NCBI GenBank assembly: GCA_039636865.1
Contig: CP144172.1
Coordinates: forward strand, 2,170,001-2,234,000
DNA: 64,000 bases
Source of the DNA: Dermatophilaceae bacterium Sec6.4
GTDB taxonomy: Bacteria; Actinomycetota; Actinomycetes; Actinomycetales; Dermatophilaceae
Reading direction: 5' to 3'
Every line of letters begins with the position of its first letter. The stretch's first letter is position 1. The translations under genes were made by a program, and so were the position numbers. The notes under the pieces were generated by a model. That model did no database searches and was not told the DNA's origin. It was given only the letters and a program-made list of their open reading frames with translations. Below are positions 41,992 to 52,368 of the stretch, one piece after another.

Positions 41992-42005
41992 TTGCTATAT
42001 CGCAA
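41992..42005 (-). promoter_or_regulatory. island operator site 11 (TTGCTATATCGCAA)
   Basis: TTGC/GCAA inverted repeat with an AT-rich centre between tspO and the operon that begins at 41907. It is the last copy found on moving from the island toward the housekeeping genes. Confidence 0.7.
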
Positions 42006-42046
42006 CTATCATTGCCCAATGACCACGGAAGCGCAACACGCAGCGC

Positions 42047-42532
42047 TCAGAATCTGTGCGAATGTGCCGCTGAGGCCCGCTCATTCGCCGGTTCGCTGAC
42101 GCAGGCGTTGAGCGCTGTCGCGAAAGCGATCCACCCTGCGTAGGGCGCCAGCAGGGCTGCTGACGCGGGGTCTTCTTTACGGATGGCCCACAACTCGGCA
42201 GCGACAAGCGCGTCGAGGGTGGCGATCACGGCGAGGGACTTGCGCTTGTCCTTGACGGTGAAGAACACCCACGACCACGACGCGTTCACCGTCATCTGCG
42301 CGAGGTGCAGTCGTTTCGCGCGGTCGGAGACCTTCGGGTACATCCGCCAGCCTGCTGTGCCGATCAGGCCGTAGAGAGTCGTCCACGCCGGCCCGAACAG
42401 CTCGGCCGGCGGTGCCCACGTCGGCTTGTCCAACCGTGCGTAGACCACGGGAGCATCTTTCGAGCCGATGCCGCCGATGACAGCAGCAGCGACGGGTGGG
42501 ACGGCAGCGAACAGCACACGTTTGAGGTCCAT
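42047..42532 (-). CDS. tspO: TspO/MBR family protein
   Basis: A 161-residue five-helix protein with the TspO signature KPTWAPPAELFGPAWTTLYGLIG and, later, LAQMTVNASWSWVFF. TspO binds porphyrins and related compounds; in some phototrophs it influences pigment expression in response to light or oxygen. Its place at the edge of a rhodopsin-bearing island may be functional, although no operator copy lies upstream. The ATG at 42532 gives the usual family length; an open extension of 22 residues upstream is not family-like. Confidence 0.9.
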   Translation of the reverse strand: MDLKRVLFAAVPPVAAAVIGGIGSKDAPVVYARLDKPTWAPPAELFGPAWTTLYGLIGTAGWRMYPKVSDRAKRLHLAQMTVNASWSWVFFTVKDKRKSLAVIATLDALVAAELWAIRKEDPASAALLAPYAGWIAFATALNACVSEPANERASAAHSHRF

Positions 42533-42614
42533 CGCAGCAGTATGCCCGGCACGGATGAAGAAGCGCCGCTCGCCGTTGTCAGATGGCGGCTGCTTCATCG
42601 GGTAACGCAGTTGC

Positions 42615-42646
42615 GCGGGGTGGACGCTTCGTAGCGTCCACCCCGC
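42615..42646 (-). terminator. hairpin after aceE
   Basis: A 14-bp perfect GC-rich stem (42615-42628 with 42633-42646), TCGT loop, 19 bases past the aceE stop. No T-run, but the position suits transcript termination or mRNA protection. Confidence 0.7.
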
Positions 42647-42664
42647 GGTCCTCGATGAGAAGAG

Positions 42665-45397
42665 TCAGGAGTCCCCGCCGGCGTTACCCGTGGTACCTGC
42701 AGTCACGTCGAGCAGGCGGTACTTCGCGGCCGCCTCGCGCGCCAGCGATGCGTCGATCTGGCCGTCCTGCGCCAGCGTCTGCAGCGTGCGTACCACGATC
42801 GACTCGATGTCGATGTGGAAGAACCGGCGTGCCGCGGCGCGGGTGTCGGAGAAGCCATGCCCGTCCGCGCCCAGCGTTGCGAAACGGTTCGGCAGGAACT
42901 GCCGGATCTGGTCCGGCACCTCTGAGACGAAGTCCGTCGAGGCGATGATCGGGTAGGGCGAGTCGGCCAGTTTGGCGGTCACGTACGGCACTCGAACCTC
43001 GCGGTCCGGGTGCAGGAATGCCTCTTCCTCAGCGGCCAGGCCGTCGCGCCGCAGCTCGTTCCACGACGTCACCGACCACACGTCAGCCGAGACACCCCAG
43101 TCCTTCGCCAACACCTCGGCGGCCTCCAGTACCCAGAGCACGGATACCCCGGAGCCCATCAGGTTGGCGCGTGCGCCCTCGCCGGATCCGGTATGGATGC
43201 GGTGCAGGCCGCGCACGATTCCGTCGATGTCGACGTCGTCGGGCTCCTTCGGCTGCAGCATCGGCTCGTTGTAGACGGTGATGTAGTACATCCAGTTGCG
43301 GTCGGTGGAGTCCTTGCCGTACATGGTCTCCAGACCATCACGCACGATGTGCGCAATTTCGTAACCGAACGCCGGGTCGTACACCTTGGTGCCCGGGTTG
43401 GTCGCCGCGAGTACGGGGGAGTGCCCGTCCGCATGCTGCAGCCCCTCACCGGTCAGCGTCGTGCGGCCGGCGGTCGCGCCGATGATGAATCCACGTGTCA
43501 TCTGGTCCATCGCGGCCCACATCGAGTCGCCGGTGCGCTGGTACCCGAACATCGAGTAGAAGACGTAGATCGGGATCAGCGGCTCACCGTGCGTCGCATA
43601 GGACGTACCGGCCGCCGTGAACGCCGCGACCGAGCCGGCCTCGTTGATGCCGGTGTGCAGAATCTGCCCCTGCTCGGACTCCTTGTAGGCCAGCAGCAGC
43701 GCACGGTCGACCGGCGTGTAGTTCTGCCCGTTCGGGTTGTAGATCTTCGCCGTCGGGAAGAAGCTGTCCATGCCGAAAGTACGCGCCTCGTCTGGCACGA
43801 TCGGCACGATACGGTTGCCGATCCCCTTGTCCCGCAGCAACTCCCGCATCAATCGTACGAACGCCATCGTCGTGGCGGCCATCTGCTTGCCCGAGCCCTT
43901 ACGCGCGATGTCGTAGGTCTTCTCCGGCGGCAGCTCCAGCTCACGAGGGGAGTTGCGCCGTTCCGGCACGAAGCCGCCCAGCTCGCGCCGACGCGCCATC
44001 ATGTACTTGATCTCGGGGGAATCCGGCCCGGGCGTGTAGTACGGCACTTTGTACGGGTCGGCGTCGATCTGCTCATCGGTGACCGGGATGTGCAGGAGGT
44101 CGCGAAAGGTCTTCAGATCCGCGACCGTCAGCTTCTTCATCTGGTGGGTGGCGTTGCGCGCCTCGAAGTTGGCACCCAGGCCGTACCCCTTGACGGTCTT
44201 GGCGAGGATCACGGTCGGCCGACCGGTCGTGTTGCCGGTGGTCGCGGCGCGGTAGGCGGCGTAGACCTTCTGGTAGTCGTGCCCGCCTCGCTTCAGACTC
44301 CAGATCTGGTCGTCGGTGAGGTGCTGCACCAGCTCTTTGGCAGCCGCTGATTTACCGAAGAAGTGCTCACGGATGTATTCCCCCGATTCACCCTTGTACG
44401 TCTGGTAGTCCCCGTCCGGGGTCTCGTTCATGACCCGCACCAGCTCGCCGTCGTGGTCCTGCGCCAACAACGCGTCCCACTCCCGACCCCACAGCACCTT
44501 CACGACATTCCACCCCGCACCCCGGAAGAAGCCTTCCAGCTCCTGCACGATCTTGCCGTTGCCGCGCACCGGTCCGTCCAAGCGCTGCAGATTGCAGTTG
44601 ATGACGAACGTCAGGTTGTCGAGGTTGTCGTTGGCGGCCAACTGCAGGAAGCCGCGCGACTCCGCCTCATCCATCTCACCGTCGCCGAGGAAGGCCCACA
44701 CGTGCTGGTCGCTGGTGTCCTTGATGCCACGGTTCTGCAGATAGCGATTCAGCTGCGCCTGATAGATCGCGTTCATCGGGCCGATACCCATCGACACGGT
44801 CGGGAACTGCCAGAAGTGCGGCATCAACCGGGGGTGCGGGTAGGAGGACAGCGCGTGCCCTTCCTTGGACTTCTCCTGACGGAACCCGTCCAGGTCCTCC
44901 TCGGTCAGTCGGCCTTCGAGATAGGCCCGCGCGTACATGCCGGGGGACGCGTGCCCCTGGAAGAAGACCTGATCGCCTCCGCCGGGGTGGTCCGGCCCGC
45001 GGAAGAAGTGGTTGAGACCCACCTCGTAAAGCGTCGCGGCACCGGCGTAGGTCGAGATGTGCCCACCGACTCCGATGTCGGGGCGCTGGGCGCGGTGCAC
45101 CATCACTGCTGCGTTCCAACGCAGCAACCGACGGTAGGCCCGCTCGGTGTTCTCATCGCCGGGGTACTCCGGCTCTTGCGCGGGGGCGATGGTGTTGATG
45201 TAGTCCGTGGTCACCGTCTCCCGCGGAGAGAGCCCGGACATCGCTCCCTTCTCGCCCAACATCCGCAGCACGGCACCCGCTCGGCCCGGTCCGCCCTGAT
45301 TCAGTAGCTGATCGAAAGACTCGCCCCACTCCTGCATTTCCTCGGGGTCTGAGTGATCGCCATTGATGGCTGCATCGGGTGTGGGGGCAGTACTCAT
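42665..45397 (-). CDS. aceE: pyruvate dehydrogenase E1 component, homodimeric
   Basis: A 910-residue ThDP enzyme of the actinobacterial/gamma-proteobacterial homodimeric E1 type. Visible landmarks are [39 protein letters not shown] with [13 protein letters not shown] (the Mg-ThDP motif), [16 protein letters not shown] and the C-terminal [19 protein letters not shown]. It decarboxylates pyruvate and loads the acetyl group on the E2 lipoyl domain. The ATG follows a GAGGAGAAG site. It stands about 100 bases downstream of aceB on the same strand. Confidence 0.96.
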   Translation of the reverse strand: MSTAPTPDAAINGDHSDPEEMQEWGESFDQLLNQGGPGRAGAVLRMLGEKGAMSGLSPRETVTTDYINTIAPAQEPEYPGDENTERAYRRLLRWNAAVMVHRAQRPDIGVGGHISTYAGAATLYEVGLNHFFRGPDHPGGGDQVFFQGHASPGMYARAYLEGRLTEEDLDGFRQEKSKEGHALSSYPHPRLMPHFWQFPTVSMGIGPMNAIYQAQLNRYLQNRGIKDTSDQHVWAFLGDGEMDEAESRGFLQLAANDNLDNLTFVINCNLQRLDGPVRGNGKIVQELEGFFRGAGWNVVKVLWGREWDALLAQDHDGELVRVMNETPDGDYQTYKGESGEYIREHFFGKSAAAKELVQHLTDDQIWSLKRGGHDYQKVYAAYRAATTGNTTGRPTVILAKTVKGYGLGANFEARNATHQMKKLTVADLKTFRDLLHIPVTDEQIDADPYKVPYYTPGPDSPEIKYMMARRRELGGFVPERRNSPRELELPPEKTYDIARKGSGKQMAATTMAFVRLMRELLRDKGIGNRIVPIVPDEARTFGMDSFFPTAKIYNPNGQNYTPVDRALLLAYKESEQGQILHTGINEAGSVAAFTAAGTSYATHGEPLIPIYVFYSMFGYQRTGDSMWAAMDQMTRGFIIGATAGRTTLTGEGLQHADGHSPVLAATNPGTKVYDPAFGYEIAHIVRDGLETMYGKDSTDRNWMYYITVYNEPMLQPKEPDDVDIDGIVRGLHRIHTGSGEGARANLMGSGVSVLWVLEAAEVLAKDWGVSADVWSVTSWNELRRDGLAAEEEAFLHPDREVRVPYVTAKLADSPYPIIASTDFVSEVPDQIRQFLPNRFATLGADGHGFSDTRAAARRFFHIDIESIVVRTLQTLAQDGQIDASLAREAAAKYRLLDVTAGTTGNAGGDS

Positions 45398-45498
45398 GTG
45401 TCGACTTCTCCTCGGTGGTGGCACGACGGTTCGGATCCCGCGGGTGTGGTGCGGGTGCTGGGGACAGCGTTGCAGAGAATGACTGAAGGTGATGCGGG

Positions 45499-47091
45499 TC
45501 AGATGACGTGTTCGTAGGCGGGAAGGGTGAGGAAGTCCACGAAGTGATCGTTCAGGCAGAGGTCGGAGATCAAACCAAGCGCAGGGCGGTTGTACTGCTC
45601 GAAGCGCTCGGCGCTCACCTCGCCACGCAACCGTTCGGATTCTTCGCCGAGCAGCCGCTGCACCAGGGGGCGGGTCACTTTCTCACCGGTGTCGGCCAGG
45701 GTCTCGCCATTGGCTATCAGCTGCCACACCTGAGAGCGTGAAATCTCCGCGGTAGCAGCATCTTCCATCAGATTGTGGATGGCTACCGCGCCGTTGCCGG
45801 AGAGCCATACAGCGGTGTAGGCCAGCGCGACATACAGGTTGTTTCGCAGCCCGACCTCGGTATTGCTGCCCTGCGCGGACCGTACGTCGAGCAGTTGATC
45901 GGCAGTGACCCAGACGTCTTCGCGCAGTCGGTCCAACTGGTTGGGTCGTTCACCCAGTACGCCGTCGAAGACCTCTTCGCAGACCGGTACCAGCGCGGGG
46001 TGGGCCACCCAGGAACCGTCGAAGCCGTCGCCGGCTTCACGCGTCTTGTCCGCGCGCACCTTGTCGAAGGCGATTGCGTTCGATTCCGCGTCATGGGTGG
46101 GGATGACGGCGGCCATCCCGCCCATCGCGTAGGCACCGCGGCGGTGGCAGGTGCGCACCAGCAGCTCGGTGTAGGCCCGCATGAACGGAGCGGTCATCGT
46201 GATATCTGCGCGGTCGGCCAGCACGAACTCGTGACCTGTGTCGCGGAAGTACTTGATGATGCTGAAGAGGTAGTCCCAGCGACCGGCGTTCAGACCCGAT
46301 GCATGCTTGCGCAGCTCGTAGAGCATCTCGTCCATCTCGAACGCGGCCGGGATCGTCTCGATCAACATCGTTGCCCGGATCGTTCCGTGAGCGATACCGA
46401 GCTCATGCTGAGCAAAGGTGAAGACGTCATTCCACAACCGCGCCTCCAGATGACTCTCCATCTTGGGCAGGTAGTAGTAGGGGCCGTTGCCGTTGTCGAT
46501 CAGTTGCTGCGCGATGTGGAAGAAATGCAGCCCGAAGTCGACCAGTGCGCCGACCGCGCGCTTCCCGTCGATGAGCACATGCGCCTCGTCCAGGTGCCAG
46601 CCCCGTGGTCGAGTGACGACGACGGCGCGCGGTGCGTCCTCGCGCAGGCGGTACTCGCGCCCATCGGGGCTGTCGAAAGACAAGGTGCCTCGCGCCGCAT
46701 CGCGTAGGTTGCGCACGGCGGCAACGACATTCGGCCAGGTCGGACAACTGGCATCCTCCATGTCGGCGAGCCACACTTTGGCGCCCGAGCTCAGCGCGTT
46801 GATCGCCATCTTGGCGGGCACTGCGGGGCCGGTCATCTCCACGCGGCGGTCCCGCAGCGCCTCGGGTGCGGGTGCGACGTTCCAGTCGGCATCTCTGATC
46901 GCCCGGGTTTCGGGCAGGAAATCAAGGCGGCCGGTACTGGCGGTCTCAGCCTGGCGCTGCACACGCGCGGCGAGCAGCTCATCGCGACGACCGGCGAAGC
47001 GGGTATGCAGCGCCTCGACGAAAGCCATCGCCTGCGTGGTCAGGATCTCCTGTGCGCCCTCGACGGGATGGGCATCGGTCAGTTCGATCAC
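45499..47091 (-). CDS. aceB: malate synthase A
   Basis: A 530-residue enzyme of the isoform-A type: [33 protein letters not shown] with the metal-binding Asp/Glu, [32 protein letters not shown], and [11 protein letters not shown]. It condenses glyoxylate with acetyl-CoA to malate in the glyoxylate shunt. The start is a GTG with AAAGG eight bases upstream. It is placed between malic enzyme and aceE, so this group spans the acetyl-CoA, malate and pyruvate node. No isocitrate lyase is in the window. Confidence 0.95.
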   Translation of the reverse strand: MIELTDAHPVEGAQEILTTQAMAFVEALHTRFAGRRDELLAARVQRQAETASTGRLDFLPETRAIRDADWNVAPAPEALRDRRVEMTGPAVPAKMAINALSSGAKVWLADMEDASCPTWPNVVAAVRNLRDAARGTLSFDSPDGREYRLREDAPRAVVVTRPRGWHLDEAHVLIDGKRAVGALVDFGLHFFHIAQQLIDNGNGPYYYLPKMESHLEARLWNDVFTFAQHELGIAHGTIRATMLIETIPAAFEMDEMLYELRKHASGLNAGRWDYLFSIIKYFRDTGHEFVLADRADITMTAPFMRAYTELLVRTCHRRGAYAMGGMAAVIPTHDAESNAIAFDKVRADKTREAGDGFDGSWVAHPALVPVCEEVFDGVLGERPNQLDRLREDVWVTADQLLDVRSAQGSNTEVGLRNNLYVALAYTAVWLSGNGAVAIHNLMEDAATAEISRSQVWQLIANGETLADTGEKVTRPLVQRLLGEESERLRGEVSAERFEQYNRPALGLISDLCLNDHFVDFLTLPAYEHVI

Positions 47092-47118
47092 GGTTTCAGC
47101 CTTTCGGTGCGCAGCGAA

Positions 47119-48507
47119 TCAGACGACTGGCGTGCTGTTGGCGACGACGGCCGCTGCCACCTTGCCGGCGACATCGGGGTCGAAGACACTGGGGATGATG
47201 TAGCTGGCATTCAGTTCATCGGGGTTGACGCAGTCGGCGATCGCCTGGGCGGCTGCCACGAGCATCGGGGTGGTGATGTCGCTGGCGTTGGCGTCGAGCA
47301 GTCCGCGGAACAGCCCCGGGAACGCGAGCACGTTGTTGATCTGGTTGGGGAAGTCGCTACGCCCGGTCGCCACTACGGTTGCGTGCTTCGCGGCGTCGAG
47401 CGGGTGGATCTCCGGGTCGGGGTTGGCCAGCGCCAGCACGATGGCCCCCGGCGCCATCGTGGCGACGTGCTGCTCCTCGATCACGCCAGGCGCCGAGACG
47501 CCGATGAAGACATCGGCACCGGACATCGCGTCGTGCAGGCTGCCGGAGAAGTTCTCCGGGTTGGTGTTGTCCGCGATCCACTGACGGTGCGGGTCCTCAT
47601 AGGTGCGGGTGCGATCAATGGCGCCCTTGCGGTCACACGCCACGATCGGACCGGCGCCCTGAGCATGCAGCAACTGGATGATCGCGTGCCCCGCAGCGCC
47701 GGCGCCGCTGACAACGATGCGGGCGTTCTCGATGGTCTTGTCGACCACGCGCAATGCGTTGATCAGCGCAGCGAGCACGACGATCGCCGTCCCGTGCTGG
47801 TCGTCGTGGAACACCGGGATGTCGAGCTCATCGCGTAGTCGGCGCTCGATCTCGAAGCAGCGCGGCGCAGAGATGTCCTCGAGGTTGATGCCGCCGTAGA
47901 CCGGCGCCATTGCCTTGACGATCATGATGATCTCTTCGGTGTCCTTGGTGTCCAGGCAGACCGGCCATGCGTCGACGTCGGCGAACCGCTTGAAGAGCGC
48001 GGCCTTACCCTCCATGACGGGCAGCGCAGCGGCCGGGCCGATATCGCCCAGGCCGAGGACAGCGGTGCCGTCGGTGACGACGGCGACGGTGTTGCGTTTG
48101 ATCGTCAGGCGACGGGCGTCGGCGGGGTTCGCAGCGATCGCCAGGCAGACTCGCGCGACACCGGGGGTGTAGGCACGGGACAGGTCATCGCGCGTGCGCA
48201 GCTCAACCTTCGGCTCGACCGACAGCTTGCCGCCCAGATGCATCAGGAATGTCCGGTCGCTGACCTTGCCGACGCTCACTCCGGGCAGCGCGTCAACGGC
48301 CGCGGCGACCTGCGCCGCGTGCGCGTCGCCCTCGGTGTTGCAGGTGAGGTCGACGATCACGTTCTCGTGAGTGGATTCGATGACGTCCAGAGCGGTGATC
48401 TCCGCGCCGGCTGCTGCTGCCGCTGCAGTCAGCTCCGAAGTCGCGCTGAAGCCCGTGGGCGCGCTGACTCGCATCGTGATGGCGTGACCTGGGGTGGGGC
48501 GCGACAT
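47119..48507 (-). CDS. NAD(P)-dependent malic enzyme with N-terminal ACT domain
   Basis: A 462-residue protein. The first about 85 residues form an ACT-type regulatory domain ([20 protein letters not shown]). The malic domain has [45 protein letters not shown] and [17 protein letters not shown]. The NAD(P) domain has [16 protein letters not shown]. It decarboxylates malate to pyruvate. The ATG at 48507 has AGAGGA six bases upstream. Gap of 27 bases to aceB: probable operon. Confidence 0.93.
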   Translation of the reverse strand: MSRPTPGHAITMRVSAPTGFSATSELTAAAAAAGAEITALDVIESTHENVIVDLTCNTEGDAHAAQVAAAVDALPGVSVGKVSDRTFLMHLGGKLSVEPKVELRTRDDLSRAYTPGVARVCLAIAANPADARRLTIKRNTVAVVTDGTAVLGLGDIGPAAALPVMEGKAALFKRFADVDAWPVCLDTKDTEEIIMIVKAMAPVYGGINLEDISAPRCFEIERRLRDELDIPVFHDDQHGTAIVVLAALINALRVVDKTIENARIVVSGAGAAGHAIIQLLHAQGAGPIVACDRKGAIDRTRTYEDPHRQWIADNTNPENFSGSLHDAMSGADVFIGVSAPGVIEEQHVATMAPGAIVLALANPDPEIHPLDAAKHATVVATGRSDFPNQINNVLAFPGLFRGLLDANASDITTPMLVAAAQAIADCVNPDELNASYIIPSVFDPDVAGKVAAAVVANSTPVV

Positions 48508-48539
48508 AGGCGGTCCTCTCATGGTTATGATTTCGTTAA

Positions 48540-48557
48540 GTGGACTCTAGATTCCAC
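48540..48557. promoter_or_regulatory. near-perfect 18-bp palindrome upstream of malic enzyme
   Basis: GTGGACTCTAGATTCCAC matches its own reverse complement at 16 of 18 positions, centred on TCTAGA, 33-50 bases upstream of the malic-enzyme start. A second inverted repeat ATTCC/GGAAT overlaps it (48551-48567). A likely operator for the malic enzyme-aceB-aceE group; regulator unknown. Confidence 0.55.
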
Positions 48558-48670
48558 CAGGCGGAATAACAAGTGATTCTGAGTCTCCGCTGGGATATAT
48601 CTTCGCCCCTCGGCGGGTATCTCCCCGGGGTGGTCGTGGATCGCGCGCGGGCAAGGCGCACAGTGGGGGT

Positions 48671-49432
48671 ATGACGGTGCAGCCGGTGAGCTCGATCGCC
48701 CCCGCTCTGCGCGGGTTTCAGATCATGAGTCAGGACTGGCTCGACCTGACATTTCTGCACTGGCGGGTCCCTGCGGACGTCGTAGCGCCGCTTCTCCCGC
48801 CGGGAACCCATCCGGACCTCTACGACGGGTCGAGTTGGGTGGGACTCATCCCATTCCGGATGGTCGACGCCGGCATCGCCAAGGGTCCGGCGGTTCCGTG
48901 GTTCGGCACCTTCGCCGAGACCAATGTGCGGCTCTACTCCGTGGATGACCAAGGCCGGCGCGGCATTGTTTTCCGCACCCTCGAAGCGTCCCGGTTGGCG
49001 GTGGTCCTCGGCGCGCGCGCGGCGTTCGCGCTGCCCTACACCTGGTCGCGGATGCGGGTCGCCGAGACCGGGGGAGTGCTGACCTACACGTCCACGAGGC
49101 GCTGGCCCGGCCCTCGATCGGCGCGCACCACCATCGTCGTCAGGCCGGGCGCCATGCTGCCGCAGGAGGATCCGATGGCCGAGTTCCTTACCGCACGGTG
49201 GGGACTGCACACCCGGGCCTTCGGCCGCACGCTCTACGTGCCCAACGAACACCCGACCTGGTCGCTACAGAACGCTGAGCTGTTGCACCTGGACGACACC
49301 CTGGTCGAAGCATCCGGACTACCCGGCGTAGCGGCGCGTCCGCCGGACTCGGTTCTCTTCTCCCGGGGCGTCACCACCCAGTTCGCGTTCCCGTTCACTG
49401 CCTCGCGCCCACTCGCGCCGCCGGTCCGCTGA
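48671..49432 (+). CDS. DUF2071 (YqjF-like) protein
   Basis: A 253-residue protein with the acetoacetate-decarboxylase-like fold pattern of DUF2071: QDWLDLTFLHWRVPADVVAPLLPPGTHPDLYDG, SSWVGLIPFRM, FAETNVRLYSVDDQGRRGIVF, and a late FLTARWGLHTRAFGRTLY. The family has no firmly assigned reaction. It is divergent from the malic-enzyme gene and followed by a convergent gene; apparently a single-gene unit. Confidence 0.85.
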   Translation: MTVQPVSSIAPALRGFQIMSQDWLDLTFLHWRVPADVVAPLLPPGTHPDLYDGSSWVGLIPFRMVDAGIAKGPAVPWFGTFAETNVRLYSVDDQGRRGIVFRTLEASRLAVVLGARAAFALPYTWSRMRVAETGGVLTYTSTRRWPGPRSARTTIVVRPGAMLPQEDPMAEFLTARWGLHTRAFGRTLYVPNEHPTWSLQNAELLHLDDTLVEASGLPGVAARPPDSVLFSRGVTTQFAFPFTASRPLAPPVR

Positions 49433-49487
49433 CCGGCCAGGCCCCCATGACGGGCACATCTGATCCGGATCGTGCACCATTGCGTGC

Positions 49488-51278
49488 TCACTGACCTTGG
49501 ATGAGCCGGTGCTCGGACCCGAGCCCGCGCGTCGAGGTGGCCGGATAGAGGTCGACTTCGCCATCGCTCCAGGTGACCAACGCATCGTCGGCCTGCGCCG
49601 GACTGGTGTATCGGCCCACGGTCAGAGTACGAAAGTATCGTGACCAGGTGGCGTCGTGTTTGGGCACCAGCGTTGTTTCCGTAAGGCGCGCGCCCGGACC
49701 GATGTTGCTGTCGATGGTGACTTGCCCGTCCAGCCACTCGGTCATGATGCCCCAGCCGGTACCGGGAAAGAGTCCGGCGGAAAGAGAATGTGCGTACTTC
49801 CACGACGAACCTTCTGCGGCGACCCGCCGCTCCTGGCCCAGGTGCAGACCGCAATCGACATATTGTGAGACCTGTCCATCGACCCACTGGACAATTAAGT
49901 CGTTTGCGTTCCCTGTGCCGACAAATGCGCCAGCAGCGATTGCTCGCGCGTACTTGAAAACGGAACCTTTGGCCGCGAGTTGAACCTGGTGGCTCAATCT
50001 CGAAGAGGGGCTCACCGACCGGTAGAGGGTCAGCGTTCCATCGCCGAAGTTCACCACGAGGTCTGAAGCGGTGGATGTGAACCCAGCAGCGGTGATACTG
50101 ATCGCGCGGGTGAAGGCAGAACCGCTGTTGGCCAAGCGAATCTCACCGCCGAACTGCTCGTTCCCGAGGTTCGGGTATGCGTCGACCTCACCATTCTTCC
50201 AGACCACGAGCAGGTCACTGAAGCTGGAAGTCGTACCCGCGAATCGGCCGCTTGCGGTGAGTCGGGCGTTCGCCCACGCCTTTCCTGGGGTGTGCAGCCC
50301 CACGGGTGGAAGTGCTGTCGGTGCGGTCGAATTGAAGAGGTTGATGGTGTTCTGGTCGAAAAGGGGGCTGTAACTGACCCAGTCGTCATCGGCAGAATTC
50401 CCACCACCGCCCAAACCCCCGGTGACCCCGATGAGGTCGCCCAGGTGCGTTGTTGAGTTGTAGTTTGCTATCCACGGACCCCCGGAGACGCCGTCGTGGA
50501 AGTAGTCGCAGGTCATCTGCATCTGTCGGTACCCGGGCAGTGGTTTCGTGTCAACTGCGCATTGCACGGGTGCCCCCTGGGGGTCCTGCAGTATTCCATT
50601 ACGCACCCACGAACCCGGATAGCCCGATGCCAGGACGTGATTGGTCGCGCTCGGTGCGGCCGTCAACGTCAGCCCGCCGTGCACCACGTTCTCGAGTTGA
50701 CCTTTTTCACCGGTCGCTACTGTGGCAAAAGCCTCATCAAAGTTCGATGCCTGCGCCGTGTTCTGGTAGTACCGCGGATCAATTGTCCAGTGCGTCACCG
50801 TGAACGCCCCGAACGGCTGATGCGCCATATCAGCACCGCTCTTGTACATAGGAACGAAGATTGCAGATACACCCTGCTTGCAGTGTGCAGCGGTGGAGAT
50901 CACATCTTTTGCTGCACTGTGCACGACGCTCGCAGAACAGAACATGGCGTTGCCCGATATGTCGAGCATGAAGAGCCGCCCGACCGCCGGGATTCCCGCG
51001 GTATAGGTGCCTGCCAAAGTGCCGGCAGGGGGGCTGGTGGTGCTTGATTCTCGCGGTGGTATCGAGTGGGAGCCGTCGGTGCGGGCCCTGAGTGCATCTA
51101 CTGGTGCAGCCGAAGCCATCCGAGCAGCCGTCCAGGTTTCACCGGTGTTTTCCTGGGTATTTTCTGAGACTTTACTGAAATTGGGTACGGCGGCCCCGCT
51201 GCCATTTGTGACGGCAAAAATCATTGTTGACGCCAACGTGATAAACAGCGCGCGCAGCCCGTTGGGCATCGTCCTCAT
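49488..51278 (-). CDS. secreted trypsin-like serine protease with C-terminal beta-propeller-like repeats
   Basis: A 596-residue protein with a signal peptide (GLRALFITLASTMIFAV). The protease domain (about 95-310) has the catalytic triad: His132 in ISTAAHC, Asp181 in SNFDEAFA, Ser265 in HDGVSGGPW. Residues about 330-596 form five repeats of some 50 residues, each ending with a pattern like DLLVVWKNGEVDAYP, DLVVNFGDGTLTLY, DLIVQWVDGQVSQY, GIMTEWLDGQVTI, DALVTWSDGEVDLYP, which suggests a five-bladed propeller or lectin-like binding domain. It probably attacks host or environmental proteins at a surface. Confidence 0.82.
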   Translation of the reverse strand: MRTMPNGLRALFITLASTMIFAVTNGSGAAVPNFSKVSENTQENTGETWTAARMASAAPVDALRARTDGSHSIPPRESSTTSPPAGTLAGTYTAGIPAVGRLFMLDISGNAMFCSASVVHSAAKDVISTAAHCKQGVSAIFVPMYKSGADMAHQPFGAFTVTHWTIDPRYYQNTAQASNFDEAFATVATGEKGQLENVVHGGLTLTAAPSATNHVLASGYPGSWVRNGILQDPQGAPVQCAVDTKPLPGYRQMQMTCDYFHDGVSGGPWIANYNSTTHLGDLIGVTGGLGGGGNSADDDWVSYSPLFDQNTINLFNSTAPTALPPVGLHTPGKAWANARLTASGRFAGTTSSFSDLLVVWKNGEVDAYPNLGNEQFGGEIRLANSGSAFTRAISITAAGFTSTASDLVVNFGDGTLTLYRSVSPSSRLSHQVQLAAKGSVFKYARAIAAGAFVGTGNANDLIVQWVDGQVSQYVDCGLHLGQERRVAAEGSSWKYAHSLSAGLFPGTGWGIMTEWLDGQVTIDSNIGPGARLTETTLVPKHDATWSRYFRTLTVGRYTSPAQADDALVTWSDGEVDLYPATSTRGLGSEHRLIQGQ

Positions 51279-51452
51279 AATCGGAAATTACCACGCGACA
51301 ACCGCAGATCGGGCGGGCCGGCAGGTGATGTAGGCGCACGTTGAAGTTGGCCGGATAGCGCACTCGATCGAACGACCGTCCTGTACCGGTCGTGGGCAGC
51401 ACGGCCGGGGCAGGTGTGACCGTCGGCGGCGGGGTCAGCGACAATCGGCTGC

Positions 51453-52298
51453 ATGGCATGGGCGCGCAACACCGGATTGGCACTCGCGGTGGTGTCGGGC
51501 TGCGCGGGCTGCGGTGTGCCCGCGGTTCTACAACCAGGGCGCAGCGTTCAGCAGTCCCCGCAAACTCTGGTCCATCGCACGACCAAAGCATTCCCCGAAG
51601 GGGCGGTTTTCGACTACCAGATCGGCGGCCCGTACCAACCCGCAGTCGATGTGGGGATTGTCGACCGGGACCGCTCGCAGAAGGGGGTGCCTGGGCGCTT
51701 CAACATCTGCTATGTCAACGCCTACCAGGCGCAGCCGGATGAACTCCAGTGGTGGCGCAAAGAGCATTCCACCCTGCTACTGCGGGACAAGGCCGGTGCA
51801 CTGGTCATCGACAAAGTCTGGAACGAGGCCCTGTTGGACATCAGCACACCTGCCAAGCGGACCCAGCTCGCCAAGATCGTGGGTACCTGGTTTGCCGGAT
51901 GCGCACGATTCGGACACGATGCCGTCGAGCCGGACAACCTCGATTCATACACCCGTTCCACGGGCCTGATCAGCAGAGGTGACGCAATTGCATTCGCGGC
52001 GGACCTGGCGCGCGAAGCACACATCTACCAATTGCTGGTCGCGCAGAAGAACTCCTCTGAGCTCGCCCCGAAGCTGCGCACTGCGGGCTACGACTTTGCG
52101 ATCGTCGAGGACTGCCAGGAATTCGGTGAGTGCGCGGCGTACACCTCGGCGTACGGCAGGAAAGTCATCGAGATCGAATACGACGCGAAGCGATTCGCTA
52201 CAGCGTGCAAAATGCGTAGCGGCAAGGTGTCCTTACTGCTGCGGGATGTGGATGTAGTGCCCAGAGGGAAACCCGGGTACGTCAACAAGACCTGTTGA
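51453..52298 (+). CDS. GH114-family lipoprotein (endo-alpha-1,4-polygalactosaminidase-like)
   Basis: A 281-residue protein with a lipoprotein-type signal (AVVSGCAGCGV; either Cys could be lipidated). The TIM-barrel domain has FDYQIGGPYQP, FNICYVNAYQAQP, ARFGHDAVEPDNLDSY (the catalytic region of GH114) and DFAIVEDCQEFGEC. GH114 enzymes hydrolyse alpha-1,4-galactosaminogalactan; in actinobacteria the substrate is unknown. Divergent from the serine protease, with about 170 bases between. Confidence 0.82.
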   Translation: MAWARNTGLALAVVSGCAGCGVPAVLQPGRSVQQSPQTLVHRTTKAFPEGAVFDYQIGGPYQPAVDVGIVDRDRSQKGVPGRFNICYVNAYQAQPDELQWWRKEHSTLLLRDKAGALVIDKVWNEALLDISTPAKRTQLAKIVGTWFAGCARFGHDAVEPDNLDSYTRSTGLISRGDAIAFAADLAREAHIYQLLVAQKNSSELAPKLRTAGYDFAIVEDCQEFGECAAYTSAYGRKVIEIEYDAKRFATACKMRSGKVSLLLRDVDVVPRGKPGYVNKTC

Positions 52299-52368
52299 CC
52301 CGGTGGCAGTGAATCAGAAGTAGGGCGGGTACCCGCACTGCATACGTCCATTTACGGCAGGCCCGGTG

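Noticed and set aside
43010..44350. Long open frame on the plus strand, antisense to aceE
   Set aside because: High-GC codon usage creates long antisense frames; the translation has no family motif and lies fully inside an unmistakable aceE.
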